From JANMZR01 sp031383555 (GTDB taxonomy: Bacteria > Bacteroidota > Bacteroidia > Cytophagales > Spirosomataceae), in assembly GCA_031383555.1 (NCBI GenBank), contig JANMZR010000447.1:1-11960 (forward strand): a stretch of 11,960 nucleotides of DNA, in the 5' to 3' direction. The stretch's first letter is position 1. The number at the start of each line of letters is the position of its first letter. The notes under the pieces are model-generated. The model searched no databases. It saw nothing but the letters and a program-made list of their open reading frames with translations, and was not told where the DNA came from. Of this stretch, positions 1-7,642 are shown one piece after another. Made by a program: the position numbers and the translations under genes.

Positions 1-282
1 TATGATACCCGAAGAGTTCAATATTCAAGCTTAATACTTACAAATCAGATGAGTAGAGACGAAGCCCTTCAAAAACTTTCTTTACCAGCGATTGATGAGG
101 CGGAGGCAAAGCATGATTTCGAATATGTGGCAACGAAACTCGGAATTACAGTATCTGAATTACAATTTTACTTTGATTCAGCCAATATGACGTATAAGAA
201 TTATAATAATTACGAAAACATGTTTAATTTTGGAGCAAAAACAATGAAAATGCTTGGCATCGAAAACTCAATAAAAAGATGA
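1..282 (+). CDS. wbuX: N-acetyl-sugar amidotransferase, C-terminal fragment (WbuX/WbpG/PseA type), 5' end outside window
   Basis: The reading frame is open from base 1 and gives 93 residues before TGA at 280-282. The ATG at 49 is an internal methionine, because the frame upstream of it reads family-like sequence (YDTRRVQYSSLILTNQ). This matches the C-terminus of the N-acetyl-sugar amidotransferases (WbuX, WbpG, PseA). The N-terminal PP-loop ATPase region that activates the sugar lies outside the window. In this family, ammonia from a HisH-like partner replaces the oxygen of an acetamido group, giving an acetamidino sugar for O-antigen or flagellin glycans. The stop overlaps the next start by 4 bp (ATGA), and the next two genes are exactly the expected partners, which is the strongest support. 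The sugar substrate cannot be told from this fragment. Confidence 0.85.
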   Translation, partial: YDTRRVQYSSLILTNQMSRDEALQKLSLPAIDEAEAKHDFEYVATKLGITVSELQFYFDSANMTYKNYNNYENMFNFGAKTMKMLGIENSIKR

Positions 283-893
283 TTACCCTCATCAATTACG
301 GTTCTGGGAATATACATGCTATCGCTAATATTTATAAAAGGCTCAATATTCCTTATATTTTATCATCCGATATTTCAACTTTAAAAAAGGCAGAGAAATT
401 AATTTTACCTGGGGTTGGTGATTTTGACGAAACTATGAAGTTATTTCGAAAATTGGACATAAAAGATACACTTGACGAATTAGTTTTGATAAAAAAAGTA
501 CCCATTTTGGGAGTATGTGTAGGCATGCAAATACTAGGGAATTTGAGTGAAGAGGGTACTGAAAATGGATTTGGATGGATTGATGGGGAGGTGAAAAAAT
601 TTGATGTGACAAAATTCATGCATAAACCACACCTGCCACATATGGGTTGGAATGAGGTAGATCCAATAAAAAAAAGCCCCCTTTTTGATCAAGTAATCTC
701 TGAAAATGGATTTTATTTCCTGCATTCTTATTATTTTTCATGTAATAACGAGTCTGATATTTTAGCAAAAACTAATTATGGAATTGAATTTGCTTCAGCG
801 ATAAATCACAACAATGTTTTTGGTTTTCAGTTTCATCCCGAAAAAAGCCATCAAAATGGCATAGAAATTTTTAGAAATTACGCCAATTTATAA
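279..893 (+). CDS. hisH: HisH-like glutamine amidotransferase subunit (WbuY/HisH2)
   Basis: This 204-residue protein is a class I glutamine amidotransferase. The N-terminus MITLINYGSGNIHAI is typical of HisH. The oxyanion segment PGVGDF is at 44-49, the nucleophile is Cys80 in GVCVGMQ, and the rest of the triad is His186 and Glu188 in FQFHPEKS. All catalytic residues are present, so it should hydrolyse glutamine and deliver ammonia. Histidine biosynthesis is the textbook role, but here the gene overlaps the amidotransferase upstream by 4 bp and the HisF-like gene downstream by 1 bp (TAATG). No other his genes are visible. The likely job is therefore ammonia supply for acetamidino-sugar synthesis, as for HisH2 beside WbpG in Pseudomonas aeruginosa O-antigen loci. 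The ATG is fixed by the start-stop overlap. Confidence 0.93.
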   Translation: MITLINYGSGNIHAIANIYKRLNIPYILSSDISTLKKAEKLILPGVGDFDETMKLFRKLDIKDTLDELVLIKKVPILGVCVGMQILGNLSEEGTENGFGWIDGEVKKFDVTKFMHKPHLPHMGWNEVDPIKKSPLFDQVISENGFYFLHSYYFSCNNESDILAKTNYGIEFASAINHNNVFGFQFHPEKSHQNGIEIFRNYANL

Positions 894-1666
894 TGCTTAA
901 ACCCAGAATAATACCTTGCTTATTAGTTCACAATAAAGGTTTGGTGAAAACTGTAAATTTCAAAGACCCTAAATATGTTGGCGACCCGTTAAATGCAGTA
1001 AAGATTTTCAATGAAAAGGAAGTTGATGAATTGATGGTTTTGGATATTGATGCATCAGCTGAAAACCGTGGGCCTGATTTCACACTAATCAAAAATCTTG
1101 CTGCCGAATGCCGTATGCCACTTTGTTACGGCGGTGGCGTAAATTCAATTGACCAAGCTATTCAAATTATAAATTTGGGTGCCGAAAAGGTGGCTTTAAG
1201 CAATGCGATTGTAAATAATCCTCAATTGATAAATCATATAGCAAAGGCTGTTGGCACTCAAAGTGTTGTGGCTGTATTGGATATAAAAAAAACAGGTTTT
1301 CTAAAAAAATACGAAATTTTTACAATTAATGGCACAAAAGCTACTGGCTTAAAACCAGTTGATTTTGCTAAACAAGTTGAAGAACTCGGTGCGGGTGAAA
1401 TTGTAATCAATTCAATAGATAAAGATGGATTGATGACTGGTTACGATATTGAATTAATTTCCAAAATTCGAGAGGCTGTAAATATTCCAATTTCTGTATT
1501 AGGTGGTGCTGGTAGTATTGAGGATATTTCAGACTTAATAAAAAAATTTGGTGTTATTGGCGCTGCGGCTGGCAGTATTTTTGTTTTTAAAGGCAAGTAT
1601 AAAGCCGTATTGATAAATTACCCTAATCGGGCCGAAAAGGCAGAATTGTTGAAAAAGTTTTATTAA
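893..1666 (+). CDS. wbuZ: HisF-like protein of acetamidino-sugar synthesis (WbuZ/HisF2/AglZ family)
   Basis: This 257-residue TIM-barrel protein has the length and overall sequence of HisF. The N-terminus (IIPCLLVHNKG) aligns with the HisF signature IIPCLDV, but the catalytic Asp11 of true cyclases is Leu11 here. The second acidic site is retained in VAVLDIKK (about residue 130), and the phosphate-binding glycine segments CYGGGV and LGGAGS remain. Loss of Asp11 is expected for the WbuZ/HisF2 subfamily, which is linked to glycosyl amidation and is thought to receive or channel ammonia from HisH rather than make imidazole glycerol phosphate. It overlaps hisH by 1 bp and ends the three-gene unit; 214 bp separate it from the next gene. 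It could be mis-annotated as histidine-biosynthesis HisF, but the missing Asp and the neighbours argue against that. Confidence 0.9.
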   Translation: MLKPRIIPCLLVHNKGLVKTVNFKDPKYVGDPLNAVKIFNEKEVDELMVLDIDASAENRGPDFTLIKNLAAECRMPLCYGGGVNSIDQAIQIINLGAEKVALSNAIVNNPQLINHIAKAVGTQSVVAVLDIKKTGFLKKYEIFTINGTKATGLKPVDFAKQVEELGAGEIVINSIDKDGLMTGYDIELISKIREAVNIPISVLGGAGSIEDISDLIKKFGVIGAAAGSIFVFKGKYKAVLINYPNRAEKAELLKKFY

Positions 1667-1880
1667 CTTCACGATTTTCATTGGTTGGCTTCCAGACGAA
1701 GAAGGGAACTTGTTTATTTGTGAATCTGGTTTCAATTTGGATAAATTCACGTTAAGTTAAACAAAACTGAAATGAAATTTTACAAGGATGACACAATACC
1801 AATTAGGGAATTTTCTTTGAATACATTAAGTTTTTACGCCTTTTAAATCTTAATTTTACCAAAAACAAATAATATTCCTT
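1667..1880 (+). other. Intergenic region between hisF-like gene and two-domain oxidoreductase
   Basis: No convincing gene lies here. A frame without a start is open from 1665 to 1760 (it contains GWLPDEEGN), and an ATG at 1772 opens a 24-codon frame ending at 1846. Neither resembles a known family or has a credible initiation region. No strong GC-rich terminator hairpin follows the hisF-like gene. The 3' end of the gap carries a promoter-like leader element, listed separately. Confidence 0.5.
1850..1867 (+). promoter_or_regulatory. 18-bp leader element, promoter -7-like (first copy)
   Basis: The 18-mer TTAATTTTACCAAAAACA ends 13 bases before the TTG start at 1881. An identical copy at 9784-9801 ends 14 bases before the TTG start of the sugar transferase. 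The core TAATTTTA resembles the Bacteroidota -7 box TAnnTTTG with the last G replaced by A. No good -33 TTTG lies at the usual distance. It is read as a candidate promoter or leader control site. The repeat is seen directly; the function is inferred. Confidence 0.45.
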
Positions 1881-3998
1881 TTGAAACAAATAATCCAATC
1901 CTTCAAAACAGGAGATACAATTCTAGAAGAAATACCAGCCCCAATCATTCGAAAAGGGGCTTTATTGATTCAAACTAGATTTAGTTTGGTTTCTTTAGGC
2001 ACTGAAAAAATGTTAGTAGAGTTTGGAAAATCAAACCTAATATCAAAGGCCCGCCAACAACCCGATAAAGTAAAGCAAGTATTAGATAAAGTAAAATCCG
2101 AAGGTTTAATTCCCACTTTGGAAGCTGTGTTTAACAAATTGGAACAACCTCTTCCGTTAGGATATTGTAATGTTGGTAGAGTAATAGAAGTGGGCGAAGG
2201 TGTGTCAGGATTTGCTGTTGGAGATCGGGTTGCTAGTAATGGCCAACATGCTGAATTTGTATGTATTCCACAAAATTTAGTAGTCAAAATCCCCGAAAAT
2301 GTTAAGGATGAAGAAGCATGCTTTACAGTAATTGGCTCTATAGGGCTACAAGGAATTAGATTGTTAAACCCAACTATGGGCGAAACTATTGTAGTATATG
2401 GCCTTGGGTTAATTGGATTATTAACTGCCGAACTTTTAGTGGCGAATGGTTGCCAAGTAATTGGTATTGAGCTAGATAATACCAAAATTGAAGTTGCAAA
2501 AGCCAAAGGAATTATTTGTATTAATCCAACTGATGGGTCAGATATAGTTAGCCAAGTAATGGGCTTAACCAATCAAATTGGTGCAGATGGAGTAATCATC
2601 ACTGCCTCCGCAAAAACTGATGAAATTATCTCCCAATCAGCCAAAATGAGTCGAAAACGAGGGCGAATAATACTTGTGGGTGTAGTTGGCCTTAATTTGA
2701 GTCGTGTCGAATTTTATGAAAAAGAGCTTAGCTTTCAAGTTTCATGCTCTTATGGGCCAGGCAGATACGATGAAAATTATGAGCAAAAAGGTATAGATTA
2801 TCCTCTGCCATTTGTTAGATGGACGGAAAAACGAAATTTTGAAACGGTTTTAATAGCAATATCAACTGGCAAATTAAATGTAAAACCCCTCATAACAGAA
2901 GTCGTTCAACTAGCTGACTATCAGTCGATTTATGCAAATATGAAAGGTTCAAAATCAATAGCCTCCTTATTGCAATATCCAGCAGAAAGCCTCATAAAAC
3001 ATACTATTTCAATTAATTCTAATAATTTTCAAGCTTCATCGGGGGTTGTAGGAATAATTGGGGCTGGTAATTTTACAAAAATGACTTTATTGCCAGCTTT
3101 GTCTAAAACTAAAGTACAACTTAAAAGTATTGCAAGTGCTTCTGGAGTAACTGGAACGGCTTTGGCTAGGAAATATAAATTCCAAGAAAGTACTACCGAC
3201 AGTAATGAAATTATAAATAATTCAGAAATTGACCTTGTAATGATAACTACAAGGCACAATCAGCATGCAAAACATACGATAGATGCATTAAATGCTGGAA
3301 AAAATGTATTTGTTGAAAAACCTTTGGCATTGAATATTGATGATTTGGAGGCTGTAAAATCTGCTTATCAAAATGCAGGTAAAACATTAACGGTAGGTTT
3401 TAACCGTAGGTTTTCGCCACATTCGGTTCAAATTAAAAAACTATTGGGTTCTAATACTGGCCCAATTAATATTATAGCTACTATGAATGCGGGTTTTATT
3501 CCAGACAATGTATGGATACAAGATTTGCAAGTTGGTGGAGGCCGAATTATAGGTGAAGCCTGCCATTATGTTGACTTAATTACTTATCTATCAGGAAGTT
3601 TGGTGGATTCAGTTTGCATGAACGCCCTGGGCAATAACCCAAAAGAAAACACAGATAATGCTTCTATTTTACTGAAATATAAAAATGGTACAAATGCGGT
3701 AATTAATTATTTTGCCAATGGAAGTAAAGCCTATTCTAAAGAAAGATTGGAAATATATTTTCATGAAAAAACCATTATTATGGATAATTTCAGGAAAACT
3801 GAGGGTTTTGGTATTAAAGGTTTTTCAAATCTAAAAACCACTATTGATAAAGGCCATCAAAATCAATTTAATAAATTGGTAGAGAATACAATCAATGGTG
3901 GGCCTTCAATTATTCCTTTTGATGAAATATACAATACTACTTTGGCTAGTTTTGCAGCCATTGAATCGTTGAAAAAAGGTGCTTGGGTGAAGTTTTAG
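1881..3998 (+). CDS. Two-domain oxidoreductase: medium-chain dehydrogenase fused to Gfo/Idh/MocA domain
   Basis: This 705-residue fusion belongs to the bi-domain oxidoreductases of polysaccharide loci. Residues 1-365 form a zinc-alcohol-dehydrogenase-like (MDR) unit with a nucleotide-binding glycine motif VVYGLGLIGL at 171-180. Residues 386-705 form a Gfo/Idh/MocA dehydrogenase with a second Rossmann motif GIIGAGNF at 391-398, the EKP motif at 479-481, and a conserved histidine in GEACHYVDL (His562). The expected chemistry is NAD(P)-dependent oxidation or reduction of a sugar or nucleotide sugar; the substrate is unknown. The start is TTG at 1881. The nearest in-frame ATG falls at about residue 44 and would delete conserved family sequence (TILEEIPAP), so TTG is preferred. 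A heparinase-like gene follows, a pairing I recall from other polysaccharide loci. Confidence 0.9.
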   Translation: MKQIIQSFKTGDTILEEIPAPIIRKGALLIQTRFSLVSLGTEKMLVEFGKSNLISKARQQPDKVKQVLDKVKSEGLIPTLEAVFNKLEQPLPLGYCNVGRVIEVGEGVSGFAVGDRVASNGQHAEFVCIPQNLVVKIPENVKDEEACFTVIGSIGLQGIRLLNPTMGETIVVYGLGLIGLLTAELLVANGCQVIGIELDNTKIEVAKAKGIICINPTDGSDIVSQVMGLTNQIGADGVIITASAKTDEIISQSAKMSRKRGRIILVGVVGLNLSRVEFYEKELSFQVSCSYGPGRYDENYEQKGIDYPLPFVRWTEKRNFETVLIAISTGKLNVKPLITEVVQLADYQSIYANMKGSKSIASLLQYPAESLIKHTISINSNNFQASSGVVGIIGAGNFTKMTLLPALSKTKVQLKSIASASGVTGTALARKYKFQESTTDSNEIINNSEIDLVMITTRHNQHAKHTIDALNAGKNVFVEKPLALNIDDLEAVKSAYQNAGKTLTVGFNRRFSPHSVQIKKLLGSNTGPINIIATMNAGFIPDNVWIQDLQVGGGRIIGEACHYVDLITYLSGSLVDSVCMNALGNNPKENTDNASILLKYKNGTNAVINYFANGSKAYSKERLEIYFHEKTIIMDNFRKTEGFGIKGFSNLKTTIDKGHQNQFNKLVENTINGGPSIIPFDEIYNTTLASFAAIESLKKGAWVKF

Positions 3999-4011
3999 GT
4001 TCCAAAATTAA

Positions 4012-4382
4012 GACCTGGTTTTTCCCTAAAAGATTTCCTTCAATTTGAATCTGATTTCTTCGTATTTTACAAGAAATTTCTGTTGGTTATCAAACAATAA
4101 CCGTATAATATTTTCGGAAAATACCGGCAGTTTGTCCTCCGAAGGCACGAGGAAAATGTTTTAGGTAAAAGATTTGTTTCAATTTGAAACTGATTTCTCC
4201 AAATTTAACAAGAGTTTCGTGCCTCAACTAAACATATACAATAGTACTTTCCGGAAAATGCCTGAGTTTTGTCCTCCCGAGGCACGATAGAACTTGTTTT
4301 TCGGTAAAAATTTTGTTTCGATTTGAATTAGATTTCTCCGAATATAACAAGAAGTATTATGCCTCAAGATTACATTCTTTCA
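4012..4382 (+). repeat. Degenerate tandem repeat, 139-bp period, about 2.7 units
   Basis: Units run approximately 4012-4150, 4151-4289 and 4290-4382, the last partial. The anchor TAAAAGATTT (or TAAAAATTTT) starts at 4027, 4166 and 4305, exactly 139 bases apart each time. It is followed in every unit by TTCAATTTGAA or TTCGATTTGAA and then GATTTCT, and about 25 bases later by an ACAAGA block. The first two units also share a block reading CGGAAAATRCC, then TTTGTCCTCC and GGCACGA. Divergence is substantial (roughly a quarter to a third of positions by eye), so the copies are old. Every frame is broken by stops, so this is not a coding repeat now. The function is unknown. Confidence 0.75.
4217..4287 (+). 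repeat. Inverted repeat TCGTGCCTC / GAGGCACGA inside the 139-bp units
   Basis: TCGTGCCTC at 4217-4225 is the exact reverse complement of GAGGCACGA at 4279-4287, with 53 bases between. Related right arms (AGGCACGA at 4143-4150) and left arms (ATGCCTC at 4359-4365) occur in the neighbouring units. Each arm could thus pair within or between units. This may be an RNA hairpin or a mobile-repeat terminus; nothing shows which. Confidence 0.5.
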
Positions 4383-4406
4383 TAATAAAAATAAAAAATA
4401 ATTTTG
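4378..4406 (+). promoter_or_regulatory. Candidate Bacteroidota promoter overlapping the TTG start of the heparinase-like gene
   Basis: TAATTTTG at 4399-4406 matches the -7 consensus TAnnTTTG exactly, with a weak -33-like TTTC at 4378-4381, 17 bases upstream. If it is used, transcription would begin around 4411-4414, after the TTG at 4404. Translation would then have to start at the next in-frame start, ATG 4455. Alternatively the match is chance and the A-rich stretch is a translation leader. Confidence 0.35.
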
Positions 4407-6308
4407 CAAAATATCTATCAAAAAATACAAAACCTAGTCCAAATCACACTAAACATGGGCCTAAGATATGTTTTGTATCGCATTTGGTTTGAAATTAGAA
4501 AAAAATCAGGCCTTTTAAAACTAGATTTTCCTACAAATCCAATTCAAAGACAATGGATCTCTTTAAAAAATTGGAAAAAAGCTGAACCAAAATTCTTTTT
4601 TGAAAGTCGTGAATCATTAAAATTTGAGAAAAACACTTCTTCACTTCTCAAAACCAATTTCGAGAAAATACAAAAAGGGATATTTACTTATTTCTCTTCA
4701 ACAGACTTCGATTTAGGCAAGAACTACGATTGGCTCTCCAACCCAGACAATAATTATCGATATCCATTAAAACATTGGACAGAAATTCCGGATTTTTCAA
4801 AGGAAACTGGTGATATAAAATATGTTTGGGAAAAGTCTCGCTTTTCTTTTTTATACACCATTATTCGTTATGATTACCATTTCAAATCTGATCAATCCAA
4901 ATTTGTTTTTTCTGAAATGTTGTCTTGGATAAAGGCCAATGCAGTAAACCAAGGCCCCAATTGGCGCTGTAGTCAAGAAATTTCATTAAGGGTTTTGAAT
5001 TGGAATTTTGCTTTAAATTATTATAAAAATTCCGAAAATCTAACAGAAGAGATTTTTCAAGAAATTCAGAATTCCATTTACTGGCAAATGCGTCATATTT
5101 ATTCTAATAATAATTTTTCAAGAATTGCGGTAAGAAACAACCATGCTATTACTGAAACCTTGGCTTTATATTTGGTTGGATTATTAATGCCTCATTTCCC
5201 AGAATCGAATAATTGGAAAACGAAAGGCAAAGCTTGGTTTGAAGAAGAAATTGCTTACCAAATTTATGAAGACGGCACTTTTTTGCAATTTTCCATGAAT
5301 TATCATCGGGTTGTCGTTCAATTACTGACCTGGGCTTTCTATTTATCTGATAAAAATAATGAAAAATTTTCTGATATTGTTTATGAAAGAGCAAGAATGA
5401 GTCTTGATTTCCTTATGATTTGTCAAGACGAAAGCACAGGCCAATTGCCCAATTATGGAGCAAATGATGGTGCTCTTTTTTTCCCTTTAAACGATGCCGA
5501 CTATCGTGACTATCGCCCACAATTAAACGCTTTGTTTTTTTATTTTAATAAATCAAACTATATTGAAAACACTAATATACAGGAAGATACAAATTGGTTT
5601 TTTTGTAAAAATGAGGCTCAAAAAATTGATTTCGTACAACAATACGGCGCATTCGAATTTAAAGTTGGCGGCTATTATTTAATAAAAGAACCGCAAAGTT
5701 TAACTTTTATCCGTTGTGGAAATCATAAAGATCGTCCTTCTCAAGCAGATAATTTACATATAGATTTGTGGGTAAATGGAGAAAACATTATGAGAGATGC
5801 GGGATCATATAAGTATAATACCGATTATGAAACCATTAGATTTTTCAGTGGAACAGCCTCGCATAATACCCTTATGTTGGGCGACAACGACCAAATGAAA
5901 AAAGGTTCTCGATTTATTTGGTATGATTGGTCGCAAGCAAAGTCAGCTAAAATAATTGAAAACTACGAATATTTTGAGTTTAATGGAGAAATAAAAGCCT
6001 ATAAATATCTCAATAAAAATATTATTCATAAAAGAACCATCCGAAAATATAAAACAAAATTGGAATGGGAAATAACCGATGAAATTTCTGAAAATTGTGG
6101 GTTACCTATAATACAAATCTGGAATCCTAGCCAATATTTTTTAGACAATTTCTCAATTATTTCGAAAGATGAAAATAGCAATGAGATTGAAAAAAGCAAG
6201 TCAGATGGTTGGTATTCAAGTTATTATGGCCTAAAGGAAAAAACAAAACAGATGAGATTTACAACAAATTCAAAAAAAATAATTACAAAAATAACAGCAT
6301 GCGCATAA
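4404..6308 (+). CDS. Heparinase II/III-like polysaccharide lyase family protein
   Basis: This 634-residue protein has an N-terminal alpha-helical toroid-like part (about 1-400) and a C-terminal beta-sandwich heparinase II/III domain (about 415-625). Motifs fitting the lyase active site are RNNHAITE (Asn246, His247), GTFLQFSMNYHR (Tyr300) and ADNLHIDLWVNGE (His452). The family cleaves uronic-acid polysaccharides by beta-elimination. No clear signal peptide is visible. Inside a biosynthetic cluster, next to the two-domain oxidoreductase, a role in trimming or editing the polymer during synthesis is more likely than catabolism (inference). The start is uncertain: TTG 4404 gives the extra helix MQNIYQKIQNLVQITLN, which I recall as similar to the N-terminus of relatives; ATG 4455 (MGLRYVLYRIW) is the alternative and fits the promoter-like box. 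It overlaps the glycosyltransferase by 10 bp. Confidence 0.85.
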   Translation: MQNIYQKIQNLVQITLNMGLRYVLYRIWFEIRKKSGLLKLDFPTNPIQRQWISLKNWKKAEPKFFFESRESLKFEKNTSSLLKTNFEKIQKGIFTYFSSTDFDLGKNYDWLSNPDNNYRYPLKHWTEIPDFSKETGDIKYVWEKSRFSFLYTIIRYDYHFKSDQSKFVFSEMLSWIKANAVNQGPNWRCSQEISLRVLNWNFALNYYKNSENLTEEIFQEIQNSIYWQMRHIYSNNNFSRIAVRNNHAITETLALYLVGLLMPHFPESNNWKTKGKAWFEEEIAYQIYEDGTFLQFSMNYHRVVVQLLTWAFYLSDKNNEKFSDIVYERARMSLDFLMICQDESTGQLPNYGANDGALFFPLNDADYRDYRPQLNALFFYFNKSNYIENTNIQEDTNWFFCKNEAQKIDFVQQYGAFEFKVGGYYLIKEPQSLTFIRCGNHKDRPSQADNLHIDLWVNGENIMRDAGSYKYNTDYETIRFFSGTASHNTLMLGDNDQMKKGSRFIWYDWSQAKSAKIIENYEYFEFNGEIKAYKYLNKNIIHKRTIRKYKTKLEWEITDEISENCGLPIIQIWNPSQYFLDNFSIISKDENSNEIEKSKSDGWYSSYYGLKEKTKQMRFTTNSKKIITKITACA

Positions 6309-7531
6309 TCCTAATCCATCAATACTACCTTGAAAAAAACGATGCTGGTGGTTCACGTTGGAATGAAATGACACGTATGTGGGCAAATGAAGGCCATGAA
6401 ATTACTGTTTTGGCTGGAATGGTACATTATTCAACTGGTAAAAAGGCTGAAAGATATGGAGGAAAATATTTTTTTGAAGAAAATATTGAGGAAAATATTA
6501 AGGTAATTCGCTGCCATGTATCAGAAGCTTACAATATTAACTTTATCGGGCGACTATGGGCTTATTTTTCATTTGTGCTTTCCAGTATTTGGGCTGGCCT
6601 TTTCAAAGCAAATGAAAAATACGATATAATTATTGTTACTTCACCACCCTTATTTGTTGGTATTACTGCCTATGTTTTATCAATTTTTAAGAAGGTGCCA
6701 TTTGTTTTTGAGATTAGAGATCTTTGGCCAGAGTCTGCGATTGATACTGGCGTATTACAAAATAAAGTAATTATTAAAATGGCCTATTGGTTTGAAAACT
6801 TTATATATAAGAAAGCCAAATTAATAAATGTACTTACTCCAGCATTCAAAAAAACACTTATTGATAAGAAAAATGTTCCTGAACAAAAATTAATCATGAT
6901 TCCCAATGCTGCTGACTTTAGTTTGAGTGATGAATTGATGGAAACCTTCGATTCAAAACAATTTAGAATTGAAAAAAAATTGGATGACAAATTTGTAATA
7001 ACCTATGTAGGAGCCCATGGTGTAGCCAATCATTTGATTCAAATTATACAAACCGCCGAACTACTTAAAGATACCAATGTTCTTTTTTTGCTAATTGGCG
7101 ATGGTATGGAAAAAGAAATGTTAAAGATCGAAACAGAAAAAAGAAAACTAAAAAATATCCAATTTATCGACTCTGTACCCAAAAGCGAGGTATTCAAATA
7201 CATATTAGCTTCCGAAATGGGTACTTCTGTCTTGAAAAAAGTTGACACCTTCAAAACTGTTTATTCCAATAAAACCTTTGACTATATGGCCTGCAAAAAG
7301 CCAATATTAATGGCGATAGACGGCGCTTCAAGGGAATTAGTGGAAAGAGCTAATGCAGGAATTTATGTTGAGCCCGAAAACCCTGTTGACTTTGCTGAAA
7401 AGGTTAAATACTATTTGATTAACCCAAAACTAATTCGAAAACATGGAGAGAATGGCTATAGTTTTGCCAAGAAAAACTTTGATAGATTACTATTGGCAAA
7501 ACAATATTTGGAAAATATATTGAACATCTAA
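6299..7531 (+). CDS. GT4-family glycosyltransferase (WbuB-like)
   Basis: This 410-residue GT-B-fold enzyme starts MRIILIHQYYL at the ATG at 6299. A longer in-frame start at 6209 would add 30 residues buried in the preceding gene and is rejected. The N-terminal acceptor domain includes the glycine segment DAGGSRWNE (15-23) and the motif EIRDLWPES (138-146) typical of WbuB-like enzymes. The C-terminal donor domain begins near YVGAHG (236-241) and contains LLIGDG (264-269), NKTFDYMACKKPIL (324-337) and the sugar-nucleotide-contacting GIYVEPEN (354-361). It should transfer a sugar from a nucleotide donor to the lipid-linked oligosaccharide at the cytoplasmic membrane face. WbuB itself is linked to N-acetyl-L-fucosamine, but the donor cannot be assigned here. 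It is coupled to the lyase-like gene by a 10-bp overlap. Confidence 0.9.
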   Translation: MRIILIHQYYLEKNDAGGSRWNEMTRMWANEGHEITVLAGMVHYSTGKKAERYGGKYFFEENIEENIKVIRCHVSEAYNINFIGRLWAYFSFVLSSIWAGLFKANEKYDIIIVTSPPLFVGITAYVLSIFKKVPFVFEIRDLWPESAIDTGVLQNKVIIKMAYWFENFIYKKAKLINVLTPAFKKTLIDKKNVPEQKLIMIPNAADFSLSDELMETFDSKQFRIEKKLDDKFVITYVGAHGVANHLIQIIQTAELLKDTNVLFLLIGDGMEKEMLKIETEKRKLKNIQFIDSVPKSEVFKYILASEMGTSVLKKVDTFKTVYSNKTFDYMACKKPILMAIDGASRELVERANAGIYVEPENPVDFAEKVKYYLINPKLIRKHGENGYSFAKKNFDRLLLAKQYLENILNI

Positions 7532-7601
7532 AAATTGAAATCAAATTTGAAATAAAATTGAATTAAACAAATTATTCCAAATTTATTTGAAAATGAGAAT
7601 T

Positions 7602-7632
7602 TTATTCATTAATTTAGTTACTCAATGAATAA
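7602..7632 (+). terminator. AT-rich hairpin after the glycosyltransferase gene
   Basis: TTATTCATT (7602-7610) and AATGAATAA (7624-7632) are perfect 9-bp inverted arms around a 13-base loop, about 70 bases after the glycosyltransferase stop. There is only one G-C pair and no U-tract follows, so it is at best a weak terminator. It may instead be an RNA-end stabiliser or part of the regulatory region. Confidence 0.3.
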
Positions 7633-7642
7633 TAATTAATCC

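Larger units (their letters stand above)
3999..4403 (+). other. 405-bp gene-free region filled by tandem repeats
   Basis: No open frame of useful length crosses this gap on either strand, because stop codons interrupt all frames. Most of it is occupied by three degenerate tandem units with a 139-bp period, listed separately. The last 25 or so bases before the heparinase-like gene are very A-rich and carry a promoter-like box. No clear intrinsic terminator follows the oxidoreductase gene. Confidence 0.7.

Noticed and set aside
279..1666. hisH and hisF-like genes as part of a histidine operon
   Set aside because: The HisF-like protein lacks Asp11, there are no other his genes nearby, and the upstream overlapping gene is a sugar amidotransferase.
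1665..1760. A 31-codon startless frame (GWLPDEEGN) after the hisF-like gene, possible gene remnant
   Set aside because: It has no start codon, no recognisable homology and no extension; too short to call a pseudogene.
1772..1846. A 24-codon ATG frame before the oxidoreductase
   Set aside because: It is very short, has no recognised family or initiation context, and it overlaps the region that should hold the promoter.
1970..2572. A 200-codon open frame on the minus strand inside the two-domain oxidoreductase gene
   Set aside because: It is antisense to a well-conserved coding region, has no recognisable domain and lacks a leader; it reflects codon bias of the real gene.
6209..6298. A longer start for the GT4 glycosyltransferase (30 extra residues)
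   Set aside because: The extension lies in another frame of the lyase gene, is Lys/Asn-rich and non-conserved; MRIILIHQYY at 6299 is the standard N-terminus of this family.
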